64,000 nt of DNA from Antitrichia curtipendula (Eukaryota; Streptophyta; Bryopsida; Hypnales; Leucodontaceae): the NCBI GenBank assembly GCA_951230915.1, contig OX579633.1, positions 24,276,574 through 24,340,573 of the forward strand. The letters are read 5' to 3'. The position numbers and the translations under genes are program-made. The notes beneath the pieces were generated by a model. That model did not search any database. It saw only the letters and a program-made list of their open reading frames with translations, and had not been told where the DNA came from. Positions 35,752-48,082 of the stretch are shown in pieces; the stretch's first letter is position 1; each line of letters opens with the position of its first letter.

Positions 35752-37605
35752 TGGCCGACACCCAATTTTGTGAGTGAAGATCACTGTGAGGTAAAACTCA
35801 TTCACAAAGTTGGCCAAAAAGGAGTGTGTGGACTCTAATCTAAATGCCTCCAAGCAAAGGATTTCCCAATTTTTTCTTTAGTGAATTTTTGGTAAACTAA
35901 GTCTAAGTGAAAAAAGGGCAGCCTCTCAACCCACTCCCAAATACTCTTTAACACTTTTCATGTGTCTACTCAAGCATTCTAAGGATGTAGGACAAGTTTC
36001 TATGTTGAAATTCCATCCCAAAATGCTTTTAGAGGCTTAAAATGACCCCAATTGGACCCTAATTTACAATTCCAGCACATACTATGACATACATTCTTTT
36101 TAGACTCTTCACCCAAAGCAATTTACATATCCAAGTTCAACATACATTCAATTTCACAAGATGTTTTATAACCAAGTGCAATGAAAATTGCAATTGTCCA
36201 ATTACAAATGGGGAAGCATACACAAAACCTTCAATTGGCACCTCCTCCTAGAGGCAGCCAACCTTCCTCCAAAGAATTGGTCACCATCTCTTCGTACCAT
36301 CTCTTTGTACCAACTCCAAATCCACCAAGACCTAGCTCGTTTGGAAGCTAGCTTCAAGGCGCTCCTATTCTCCAAAATTCACTTCAATCCAATTTGCCAT
36401 ACTCTCGTAAAATAGCCCATCAAAGTTGGTTGTTTCAACATCCCTCGGCAGCACACCACCTCTCACAAAATTGGCCATTGTTTCTTTGTGCTAGCTCCAA
36501 ATCGGGCAAGCCTAGATTCATTGGAAGGCTCACTTGAAGGTGCAATTCTCCTCCAAAATTCAGCTCCATCTGACCTCTCACGCTCTTGCGGTTGCTCGTC
36601 AAAGTCGGCACTCCTCATTTGTTGCGGCAGCCCCCCTTTCTCCAACATCTTTCTCATCTGACCTAAACCGTTTTCACTTTTCACCCATCTCCCCTCATGA
36701 AATGGTGAAACCTACTCAACAAATTGTCCTAAACTTTCTCTCTACTCATTCTACCTCTTAACTTTTTCCTTGTTGTTGCCTTTTTTTTTCACTTGACTCT
36801 CCAAAAACACAAGCACACACAAAAGTTCAGAATTGAGAGAGAGAGGGCTTGGAATCCTAATTTTTTCTATATCCAACATCCTAATGACTAATTTTCCTAA
36901 TCACATTCATCCCCCACTAATTTACTGTTAAAATCGCTAATTTACTGTAAAATGCGCTAAATTAGTGAAAATTGCGCTAATTTGGTGCAAACCCCCCTAA
37001 ATTACTGGATTTTTTTTCCAATTTTACTGTTTTTATCCTATGTTAGTGTTTCTAACACTATTCTAGCATTCTAGTAGTAATTTTAAGTTTACTAACTTGT
37101 TTTGTGTTTCTTCATGTTTATTATTTTTTGTGGTTTTTAATTTACTTTTAGTTTCATTCCTACTTGTAGTATTGTGGTTTTCATTTTCATTTTCGTTTCT
37201 TATTTTTTACTTTCTATTTTTTGTTTTTTCCTTTTATGTTTTTTATATTTGGTATTTCTTTTAGGATTCTAGTTTTTTCTAATGTCATTTTCTATTTGTA
37301 GGATTTTGTTTTCATTTTTTAAACATTTTACCATTTGCCTAATTTGGTTACTTTATCAAATCTTGCTTAAAGTCTTTTTAGTTTTAAGTCCCTATTTTTT
37401 CCCTAGATTTTTCTCATTAATTTTTCCTAATTGCATTTCTAGATTTTCAACCCAAATTCCTAAAGTTCCTATTCCTATCTCACCAAAACTCCCTAAATTG
37501 TAGTTATGGCTTACTCCGGAGTACTAATACTTTCGAACGTGTAAATTCAAGCATCATATTTATATTTTCTACAATCTAAAGAGTGAACCAGTATGGTGGT
37601 TCACA
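35752..37605 (-). repeat. Right LTR arm (inverted)
   Basis: Starts TGGCCGACACCC and ends GGTGGTTCACA. It is the reverse complement of the left arm, with only scattered substitutions and no net indel. Confidence 0.85.
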
Positions 37606-38259
37606 TCGAGACAAAAATTCCCAAAGCACCATAGGAAGAAATAGCCAACACATTTAATTACATCCAAAATCATTGTCCCACTAATGCCTTAAAACTACAA
37701 ACCCTAGAGGAAGTCTACACAAAAATCAAGCCTCACTTTGGTCATCTCCGTGTTATAGAATGTACCATGTACTACCATATCCCAAATGCTAAATGTTAAA
37801 ATTCAATCCTAAGACAATGCCTATGATCCTATTGGCTACGATGAACAAAGTAAAGCCTGTAGATGCTATGAATCATCAACTAAGAAAGTCATCATCAGTC
37901 GTGATGTTAGATTTGACAAGAAATCTTTTGATTTCCCAACTTCCAAGACTATCGAACCCTTGTAGGACCCAAACTTTCTTCAGAACTTACTATCTCTTCA
38001 ATCAACCCAGTTTATTCACTCACCAAATAATCCACTCCCATCCTATCCCTTTCTAGATCTCCCTCAGAGACTCCCAGATCCTTCCAATCCGAGCCACAGA
38101 ACCACTAGCACTATCTCTGACAGTCCCACTCAACCTGCAAATGAAAATCCACCCTTATCTCCTGATAACTCTACCTTATCTAGTCATGATGCTCCTCCTA
38201 GACGCTCACAACACCCACACAAACAAAACATTTGTCTAGATGGCTACACGTTGTGTCTT

Positions 38260-39060
38260 TTCAGTAAAGACTTTAATAACTGCACCATCACCTCCCCCCC
38301 TCCCCTCAAGTCCATCATCCACAAACAAAATCAAATTGAGATTACATTCAAAATGGCCAAAACTAATCTAAGATGGAGACAAGCGATGCAAGAAGAAATG
38401 GACTCTATTTGGAAGAATAGTACATGGGATTTGAAACCATTGCCCTCCGGCAAGAGAACCGTCACGTGCAAATGGATTTTCAAATTAAAGCCTAGACTCC
38501 TTGGTAAACCTCCTGTGAAAAAAGCTCGTCTTGTAGCCAGAGGTTTTGAATAGAGCCATGGAATAGATTTCAATGAAACCTTTGCATCGATTATAAAATG
38601 GGCTACATTGAAAACTACCATTGCCTTTGCTGTAGCCAAAAGGTGGGATATCTACCATATAGATGTTCGTATTGGCTTTTTACATGGCTTACTCAAGGAA
38701 AAGGTTTACATGCTACAACCACTTGGATTCTGAGCTCTTGGAAAAGGCAAACTAGTTTGCAAGCTCAACTAATCACTTTATGGACTTAAGCAAAGTCTCA
38801 AAACTTGGTATGATAGAATTGATACAACTCTTCGTCAAATTGCACTACAAAAAAATAAATCAAATCCTAATATGTATTTTATGCACTAGGAGGCAGAGAC
38901 CTTAATTCTCATGCTCTATGTCAATGACTTATTTATTATTGGTAACTCCCTTGATCTTATCTTGTGGCTCAAACAATTTCTATGTCACAAATTCAACATG
39001 ACAAACTTGGACAAAGTAAAATGCTACCTTGGAATCATATTTGAGCAAGTTATATTTGAA
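38260..39060 (+). pseudogene. copia reverse transcriptase remnant
   Basis: Shows WRQAMQEEMDSIWKNSTWDL, TCKWIFKLK, KARLVARGF, the DVRIGFLHG motif and LYGLKQSLKTWY. The catalytic YVDD reads LYVNDLFI, so one Asp is lost, and stops interrupt the frame. Confidence 0.85.
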
Positions 39061-39775
39061 ATTTTCTTTCACCAATGAAATTATACTGCCTCTATACTTC
39101 AAGATTTTGGCATGGTTGACTGCAAACTTGCCCCCCACATCCTTCTCCGATGGACAACAACCTGTTTCCAATATGAAATCTCTTTTAGTTGTTACTGCAA
39201 CCCATTGCAAATTCATTGGCAAGCTTATGTTTCTCACCGTAACTTGTCCCAACATTGCATACTTAGTTAGCAAATTGAGTAGCTATATGGCCATTCCACA
39301 ATAACCCTACCTTGATGCAGCAAAATACCTACTTAGATATTTGCAAAGAACATTTAATTTTGGAATCCTCTATCATGCAAACTCTCCAATTTTGATCTCT
39401 AGAATCTGAATATACAGATGCCAACTAGGGTTCTACACGGATATTTCAAGATCTACAGGTGCATGCATACTTACACTTGTAGTAGAACCAATTACAGAGA
39501 TAACTAACTATCTCATGCTCCTCAATAGAATCAGAGGACTGTGCTCTTAGCAATGGTGTCCGGAAAGGATTTTGACTACATCATCTTCTTCAAGAGCTGC
39601 AATACCTTAATTCTCCAGCTACTTTTAATTCCAATTTTTCAAATTGCTACTCTATACCAACAACAACCAACATTGTTATTTACTACAATAACCAAAGTGC
39701 CATCAAATTGTCACACAATCCAATATTCCATGCCAAGTTGAAGTATATTGAGATCCACTCTGCAAAAGAATCTTA
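39061..39775 (+). pseudogene. copia RNase H remnant
   Basis: Pieces such as LTVTCPNIAYLVSKLSSYM and NPIFHAKLKYIEIH match the copia RNase H region. They lie in shifting frames with stops. Confidence 0.65.
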
Positions 39776-41406
39776 GGGCTGGTTTATACTTGGGGCCGGA
39801 TTGAAGACTAACTGGAACTCTCCAAGTTTGAACAAATAGGATGGCTCAATTTCTCCAAATTCAGCCTAAGGGCTTTATACTAGGGCCGGATTGAAATCAC
39901 CACTCATCCTACATGTTGCCTTAGATGGTATAGTTTTGGCGCCAAACCATCCAGCCGTAGGGGAGCAATGAGGATGAGGTTTTGGCTAGCCCGATTTCCC
40001 ATCTAGGGCCGGAATGGACTTTTTCGTTGGATTGTACAAATCTCCACCGTCTACTAATACAAGGTCTTTTTTTGTACATATTTCTTACTATATTCCTACT
40101 ATACAAGCAAAAATAACATGCTTTAGGAGTTAATTGTGAACTCAATCCCATCTATGTGCTAAATTTTAGAAGCACTGGTGTAACTTCTACTTGGAAAGCA
40201 GTGCACAGATATGTTGTGGACATGTATAATTTCTTGTTTAGATTTTGTGGTACAAATGTTTAATTAATGATTATTTTTTGTTCAATGCTCAGTCTTTAAA
40301 ATTGTTTTAATATGAGATGTTTATTTGGTTAGGGTTAATAATTATTGTTTTTTTGGTATAGATCCAAATTACATGCTACGTTTTGTTTGATTTAGGACTT
40401 ATTATTATTATATTTTGGTGTAGACACAAATTACATGTTGTGTTACAGACACTAATTTTGGTAATGACATACTCAATAATTAATTTTTTTGTACAAACAA
40501 ACACAAATATATACATGGAAGTCATTGTTGAAGTTATGCCACAAACCTTTGACATCTGCGAGATGATGTGTATTTTGATGATAGATACTTAAAAGAAAAA
40601 TTTGGTAAGGAAAAATTACACTACTAGAAATATGTATAGTAAAGCCTAATTTACATTTATCATTTATTTCATTCAAGTTTTCATAATAAAAAATTCTATA
40701 CTTTCCTTTAAAATAAAACTAAAAATATAGATTTACAAAAGAGATGAAAAATCAAATGTTTTCTCAAACTATGTGTTTAGACATGTGATTATTTCAATCC
40801 CATATATTGACAAGGCTAAAATTATTTATTGCTTGAAATTCTTGAAATTCTCATGAAAATAAATAACAACTATTATGGGGCTACAAGCCTACAACTTTAG
40901 TTTCAACGTCAACTCTAGTTTCAGTGTCAAGATCAAAAAAGAAAAAGGTTCAAAAAAATCAAAGAACGAGTCCCACTTTTTTTCCAAATAGAAAAAATAG
41001 GAAGAGAAGGAAAAGGTTAAAAAAGAAAAAATATATATTTTTTACATTTTTCAAATAGTTAAAGTAGGAATAAAAAAGAAAGGTTAAAAAAAGTCTTTAA
41101 ACTCTCTTTCGTATATTTAAAATATAATAAATAGGAAGAAAAAGGGAGAAAAAATTCTCTTTTATTTTTTTGAAATAGGTAAAATAGGAAGAAAAAATAA
41201 AAAATGCATATTTTATATTTTCAAATTGAGCCTTAAGAAAATCTAAGAGAACATTAATCGGAAATATGGCCTTAGAACCTAGCCTCACCACTTTACATTA
41301 TTTAGGGTTGGATTGATGAATTGCCAATTTGGCCCTAAAATCAGGCCTCACCATTTTACACTATCTAAGGCGAAAGTGGTGAATTGGGGCTAGATTGAGG
41401 TGTTAT
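39776..41406. mobile_element. Probable non-autonomous DNA element (GGGCTGGTTTA end)
   Basis: The left end, GGGCTGGTTTATACTTGG, abuts the copia remnant. A diverged inverted counterpart (CCTTAGATGGTATAG against CTATCTAAGG, and related ATTCACCACT patterns) lies near 41,345-41,406. The interior is AT-rich and non-coding. The GGGCTGGTTT end is reminiscent of PIF/Harbinger MITEs, but this is weak. Confidence 0.4.
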
Positions 41407-42120
41407 CGTGGATCTTCTTTGGTTCAGGATTGTTGTCAATGCTTCATGGGGTCCGCTTTGATTTCCCCTCCGCACGATTAGCTTTGGGTGACGCAACTGG
41501 GACTCGGTGCTCCAATTGCAACTCTAGTCTTGATCTCCCCGTCCTCGCATAACCAACGACGCTAGTATGTGAGCATGTGAGCATGAGCCTATGAGCGGTG
41601 AGCGTGAGCCTATGAGCGGTGAGCAGGAATTGCGTGAGCCTGAAGTCTACAAATTTGAATTTTGGAGAAATTTCTAATTTTTTGTAATTAAAAAGGAAAA
41701 AAATTTGAGGTTTTGTTAGCAAAGTTTTTTTTTGAAAATATGTCCTATTGCCATGGGACCCATGACCGTGGATTTAAAAGCCTAAAAAGTTGGTGCTATT
41801 GTAGACTCAAATTTTATATCCAAGTTTAATGGTTTAAATCACATCTTCAGAGTCTGTCTTAGAATAGGCTTATAAAGTGAAAGTACAAATAGTTAATCCA
41901 AAAGGAATTCTAAAATTGACAAAAAGACAAATACAATGAAAATATCAAAAAGAATTCAACATCCTACAGATAATAAAATATTTTGTCATTGCAAAAAAGA
42001 ATAGATATTGAAATATGAGTATAATAATCTGCATATATGAAAATTTTGAAGATAAAATATTGGTACTATAGATGTACTTCATATCATGCTAATACTAGTC
42101 AACTAACTTGTTCACTAACT

Positions 42121-45100
42121 TCACTCGCATGTCTTGATGATTCCGGCAGCAACGAGCACTTGCTTAACTTCATCCGAACTCAAGGTAGGAGCGTGGATGA
42201 ATGTGTCTGTCTTGTAATTCAATTTGCAAAAGTAACGAAAGATGTAATAAAGATGCTTGCAGTTTATGTACATACCACGCTTTCCAATGGAAGTTCCATT
42301 CATACCTCCATAATGAGGACATGTACAAGATGGAAAATTTGAAAGCGTGATATTATAAACCTTTTGATTAGGTTCAGTACCAGACAGAAGTGTAATAATG
42401 GCACCAAGTCCAGGGTAAGGAAGGAAGTTCACTCCAGTGATACTTGCTGTAACATTCCTTGCACTCTCCCACTAATTGCGGTGATTTTCGGTAGGGGCCT
42501 TACTACTCCGACGAAATTGCTTGCCATTCCGAATAGAAGGAATTCTTTCAGCATGTGCTGGTCGAGGATGAGTCCACAACATGGGCTCAAATATTCTAGA
42601 TGAAGTAAATAGCCGTCGAGGTGACATCGGAATGCTAGATTGCAAGCGAAACCCAGCTTCTTCAAACTCTATAATTTCGGTACGACTAAGATTTGTACCA
42701 ATAAGAACAGGCCAAATCTCAGGGATCTCAGGTCGAGTAAGAACATGGGAACGCTTAGGTCCCATGACGCATCGTGCAATTTGGTCTGCACAAAACCAGA
42801 AATCCTCAGTTTGAACTGCTGTGCCCTTATACTCACGCTTTTGTCCTCTATAAGTAGGGGCAGCAGTGGATATTCCATGCCTAACAATCAATAGCTTGCA
42901 TTTGGCTTGTGTATACTTTTGAATGGCATGACACTGTTTCCTTGACTTGTGAGAAAGTCTCGCTATATGCCATTCTGATGTATCGCAATCAGTTTCCATG
43001 ACAGATTGGATATGGGATAAAACCATATTAGTTTCTACAACTGCAGACCCAAGTTGCACTCTACCAGTAGCTGATCTAATTTGAACCCGAGGATGAGAGA
43101 AGTTTACTTTGTCAGGGCGATGAGAATCACCCTCAGAACCAATTGGAAGATCTAATTTCCTTTTGCTAGACCCAAATACTTCTTCACCCTCCAAATGCGG
43201 AATTCGAGTGCAAACGTCTTCAGCTCCAGGCATCTCACTAAGTGCGTCTGCGATTTTTTTCCCATCTCCAGATGCCATAGCCCTCTTCAATTTCAAATCT
43301 TCTTTAGAGGGGCCTTTTCCGGAAGGGCCCCCACAAAGATAAGCTCTGTAGTTGGTTATTTGCATGAAGGCTTGAACCCAGTCATCACATGTGGCAATGA
43401 ACAAATCAGATCCACGCTTTCCTGAAGCTTGCATCCATTTGTTGTGCATAGTTTCTGCAAGATTGCATGTTGGAATATCTGCTAATTCTTCTGTTGTCAA
43501 TTTCTGCAAATATATTGAATGAAGTCATTATTTAAAACATTGAAGATGTAGAATAAAAACTAGAAAACCAAATTATGAAAGTAGAGATCATACCGTATCC
43601 ATGAATGCGCCCCATTGACGATATCGAAAGTGCCAAAATGCTAGCCAGTCCTCAAGTTCACGGATAGCTGGTTCTGATGCAGCTCCAGAAGAATACCACC
43701 AAGCTTTAATTTCTAAATACATCTTCTCTGCCTCAGCCATTGACGTTGCATCCTTATACTGCCTGCAGAGTCGGATATGCTGTTTTTGGAACTCTTTGGA
43801 GATTAGTTTCTCTGTGTGCTTGTGCATGCTTGTCGCCCAATGGAACAAACAAGTCCTTTCACGATCCACCATTGGAACAGATGGATCCCCTGACCCATAC
43901 ACAATGCGAATAGCATTGAAGTTGGCTTGAGCGCTATCACACATAAATCCCTTGAAGTTAGGATTTGACACTCCATTTTTGACCATGACCCTATTCAAAC
44001 AATGCCAAAAAATGATCTGGCCTTCGGTGCCCTCAGTCTGCATATCACATACAGCTATGGTCATGACTTTACAATAAGTGGCATCATAGACGTGACAAGC
44101 AATAGTCGTCCATAATTTCACTCTCTTGACATGATCGAACATGATAAAACAGTTTTCAAGGTTGCCGCCTGGTTGCATCCGTTGCACGAGATCCACTCCA
44201 CTTCCAGGTCCATTCACAAGCATCTTGAATAAATAGACCTTATCTTGTCCTTGTCCTGGAAATACACTATCGTGGATGTACTCCATTTTGGCACGTCCCT
44301 TCATGTCAAGAATTCGATCAATCTCGCCTGCACCTTTATTGTTGTTCCGAAAGGAGGAAACAATGTTGCGCACATTGGGTGAGCTAAGGAGCTTGAACTT
44401 ATCCATGGCATTCTCTAACGCATCACCATAAAGCATCTCCTTTGGTCCAGGCCCATCGTGAATAAGAAACGTGTCAAGGAATTCCTTGCTTGCTGCCAAG
44501 GTAATGGCAGAAGTTTTGGCTGTTGGAGTCTTAGCTACCTCGTTAGCAATTAGACTAGTTATTGCTTCAAGAGACTCTCTACATTGACCATCAGAAACAG
44601 GATGTGAATGAACACCCAAATGGATGCATGCACGTGACAATTCTCTAGTTCTAAGTACATAATAAATTCTTGAGTTACATAGACTGAGACAAACAGGAGG
44701 TTGTCTACAAACTTTACAGAGCACGGTAGAGTCAGGAGGAGGAATCTGACCTACGCTAAAAGGATGTTTGGTGGTCCCAATCCACTGAGATTCATTGCTT
44801 TTCAGAGCTCGTGTGCGGTAGTCACAGTTTGTATTTTCACAGACCAAGTGCCCAACACAATGCGATTTTTTAAACTTCAAACCTAAGTCATTATGGATGT
44901 TTGATGTCATGGTGCGACACCATGTATGACCATCATATCGCTTGTCCATACCTTCCATGCCTCTAGCCCCACATGTGGAACCATGAGAAGGTGGTAGCTC
45001 AAAAAGAACATTACCATCAAATCTAGTCGGGAGAAACTGAACCTTGTGGTAGTCCATGGCATCAAAATCAATTTGGGCAAGTTCGTTTCGTGAACCAGGC

Positions 45101-45735
45101 ACTGAAGACAATTTGCGAAGGCATTCTAATACGGTTAAAGAATCGCGATGATTGGAGGGGAGAGGAGGACGAGAAAATCCAGACGATGCTGGACTACTAA
45201 GTGTACTATGGAAGATAGTAGGAATGGATGAATCTACCATACGTGGGAAATGAACATTCAAAGAAGAAGGTTGGCAAACTTTAATCGGCATTTGACCTTC
45301 AGAATCGCTAGACAACTCAATGACAGGTTCTATAGATTCACGCTTGATATTGAACGCAATTGTGTTCTCGGAGCATCCACTGCCTAGGGACTCCACTTTT
45401 ACAAGACGTGGTAATGGGTGTTGTCCCTTTGACTTATCAGAAGTAAGTGTCAATCCTTCAGTTGAAGGTGGTAAGAGCCCCGACAGGAGACCATAAACTC
45501 TATAGCGTCCAGCAGGAAGAAGCCAGTAGAATCTTTCATGATCAGTACACCTTGATTGTAAGATAGACCCCGTAACAACACCGTCATCTCCTTGGAGTTC
45601 TTCTTCCACAATAATAGAAGAAGGGGTGAATCCAAACCGGACATGAAAAAGATGGGCAAGCACACGAACAATACCTTGACTGTCCAGTGGTAGAAGAAAT
45701 GGGACATTATGACCTTTAGCAAAAATACTAGCCAT
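42121..45735 (-). CDS. SWIM-zinc-finger transposase-like protein, one in-frame TAG
   Basis: Two exons, 45735-43594 and 43503-42121, join in phase 0 at GTATGA...GCAG and give about 1,174 codons. The N-terminal half has Cys/His clusters (GHLVCENTNCDYRTRAL and CKVCRQPPVC). The middle holds a transposase-like core (FMCDSAQANFNAI, with CLFHWATSMHKH downstream), similar in style to MULE-type transposases where a Cys/His-rich helical insert follows. The C-terminus has a SWIM motif, SCTCPHYGG...YINCKHLYYIF (CxCxnCxH). The frame is open except for one TAG at 42,472-42,474, just before WESARN. It is therefore either a freshly inactivated copy or subject to readthrough. The superfamily is uncertain. It lies inside the 41,561-53,497 element and is divergent from the ParB-like gene. 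Confidence 0.65.
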
Positions 45736-46488
45736 AGCGAAGCATTAAAAAAATGGGAAGAGAGACGAAGAATGAAGAAGTAAGCAATGATGTTTACGAG
45801 TGTAAAGGGCGTGAATTTAAAAGGAACAATAATAGAGTTGTTCAAACTGAATGAAATTTTTTTCATGGATGTACTAAATTTGAAATTGGATTGATAATTT
45901 GAATGGTCATGAATAAATACCGTATCAAGATTTGATATAGAAGAGGTAGGTGAAATGGAGTTGGGTAAGACGGCGTATTGTATGGTATCAATTAGCACAT
46001 CACCAGTAATAAATGGATTACAATATGAAAGATATCAATATGAATTAAATCAAGTTGGCAATGTTAAAATTGTCACTGACAATAGACGTCAAGACGTCAA
46101 GCAGTAGAGTTGATGGCGACGTAGGACACGTTTACAATTATAATAATATATTTAGTGGCCGGTCGAGAATATTGTAATCGATGATGATGAGTAGCAAATA
46201 GAAGTAGCCGTTATGTAGTCATGAAATGAACTTATATCCTTGTAGGAAGAAGTTGTTGAAGTCTCATCGAATATAAAAGGTTGCAGGACATGAGGAAGTA
46301 GTAGATAGAAATGTAAGTTCAGAAGAGGGTGTGATGTAGTATGGTAGATGTTGATATTGTAATGCCTTGATAGTTGATTATTTCAGATGCAGGAGAAATT
46401 GCTTCCTCCGTTGTTAGTGTTGGACAGTGAAGTTCCATAGAGGAAGAAGAAGAGGAGAAATAGCTTTCGTTATTCGAGTAAGAAACAA

Positions 46489-47458
46489 TTGTTAAAGACT
46501 AGAATGATTAGACGATTGTCCCGAATTAGTACAGCTGATTTGTCAAGCTCAACGAGGAATTTGACTTATGGAGATATAAGTCCATGTGAAGCAATAGGAG
46601 AGGATATTGTAGAAGTTGGGTGTACATCTTGTGAAGCTCAACTAGAGATTGTGTGTAGCTATAGTGATTGTGATGAACACATTGATGAAGAAGAAGAAAA
46701 TGAAGACAGGGGAGAAGGACATCAACAACAACAGCATGAGCACTTTTTACTTCCAACGCTAGAGTTGGAGATGGAGCTTGAAGTTACAAACAGAATGGTA
46801 CGTAAATAATTTTTCCAAGCAATGCTAAATGAGAAAGTATGTGAAAATTTTAGCGAGCCAGATTTCTAGGAACTTGACATGATTTTGTACGCGTCGGAAT
46901 CCCAATTCCAACGGTGTATAGCACGGAAAAAACGGATGCATATTGAGTATTTTACGGCCTAAAAACTAAAACGGCATCTTGGAATCTGGCTTGAAATCTT
47001 CAAAATCCGCTGATTTTGAGGCCAAATCCAGCCTTTTGATTTTCAACAGTTATTGGCGAATTTTGTAAAATCGCTCGAGTGTCCAAAAAATTTGAAAAAA
47101 ATCAGAGTAATTCTGACCTGAAGAATCTACAAGTACAAAAAAATTTGGCTTAAAATTTTGAAAATTGAAAAAATTCTTTGCATGATTCCTTTGAGATACA
47201 TCTACCAATTTTATACTTGTTTTTTTTTTTTTTTTTTTTGGACACTTGCTTTCACCTAAACCTTGTGGTTTCTTCGCACATTGTCTTTGAACTTTGAAGG
47301 TACCGGAGGAAGAAACTTTCACGATGGAGGAAGGAGAGGCTGCAGGAGAGGCTGCTGCGGCGGTTTTGGAGCGTGGAGATGAGCATGGAGAAATGACGAT
47401 CCAGGAAGAGAAGAGGACAGCCTTGAACGGACACAATTTTCGGAATTCTAATTTCAAA
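46489..47458 (+). other. Possible 5' exons of the ParB-like gene
   Basis: An open frame (46,489-46,797) ends at a good donor (ATG|GTACGT). A second open stretch from an acceptor at about 47,300 (GAAG|GTACCGGAGG) to 47,464 would join it in phase. Both encode Glu-rich, low-complexity sequence. They could be upstream exons of the gene starting at 48,083, but I could not find a phase-matching junction into it. Confidence 0.3.
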
Positions 47459-47492
47459 ATCAAGGTGCTACAATTTCGTGAGCCTTCCTAGA

Positions 47493-48052
47493 CCCCAGCC
47501 GTTGACGGCTACACTTTTGAGACATACATTTCCTTCTACGAAACATTAGGGATTTAGGCTAATGCTGAATTCTTTTGGCTCTATACAACATTAGGGATTT
47601 GATCAAATGCTGAAATCTTTGTGACCTTGGGCCGTAGCCATTAATGGCCATGCTTCTAGAGACATAAATTGCTTGTCAAAATATACTACATTGCTATGTT
47701 TGTCTAAAGCTAAATTTTTTAGACACTTCTTAGACCCCAGCCGTTGACGGCCACACTTTTTGAGACATATATTCTTTTATGAATGTATGCTATGTTCCTC
47801 AATGCTTATCAAAATCTGAAATTTTCTAGGAAACCTTAGACCCCAGCCGTTGACGGCTACACTTTTTGAGACACACATTTGCTTATGAATGTATGCTATG
47901 TTCCTCAATGCTTATCAAAATCTGAAATTTTCTAGGAAACCTTAAACCCCAGCCGTTGACGGCCACACTTTTTGAGACACACATTTGCTTATGAATGTAT
48001 GCTATCTATGTCATTTTATGCTGAAAATTCTTGGGCCTCCACCAAAACTTCT
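47493..48052. repeat. Tandem repeat, 106-bp period
   Basis: The motif CCCCAGCCGTTGACGG recurs at 47,493, 47,735, 47,841 and 47,947. The last three are spaced exactly 106 bp and share the rest of the unit (a 'tatgaatgtatgctatgtt' stretch and 'aaaatctgaaattttctagg'). A degenerate unit lies near 47,625. The array sits directly upstream of the start codon at 48,083. Confidence 0.8.
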
Positions 48053-48082
48053 TCTAATCTTTATGTATACATTGTTTTGGGG

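Larger units (their letters stand above)
28077..37605 (+). mobile_element. Ty3/gypsy element with inverted terminal LTRs
   Basis: 9,529 bp inserted in the copia integrase. The outer 1,854-bp arms are reverse complements with no net length difference. Each has LTR-type TG...CA ends (TGTGAACC...TTGGCCA at left). The interior carries gag and an aspartic protease on the plus strand and stops just before where reverse transcriptase should begin. The flanks CCGGG and TCGAG may be a 5-bp target duplication with two transitions. Removing one copy restores the copia reading frame. Confidence 0.8.
37606..39775 (+). mobile_element. Ty1/copia retrotransposon, 3' part (decayed)
   Basis: Continues the integrase from 28,076 (EEIANTFNYIQNHCPTNALK, PHFGHLRVIEC), then reverse transcriptase and RNase H remnants. 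Its 3' LTR is not visible. A MITE-like element begins directly after the RNase H motif. Confidence 0.75.

Noticed and set aside
47493..48052. CRISPR-like array
   Set aside because: The repeat units are contiguous 106-bp tandem copies with no unique spacers, in a plant genome.
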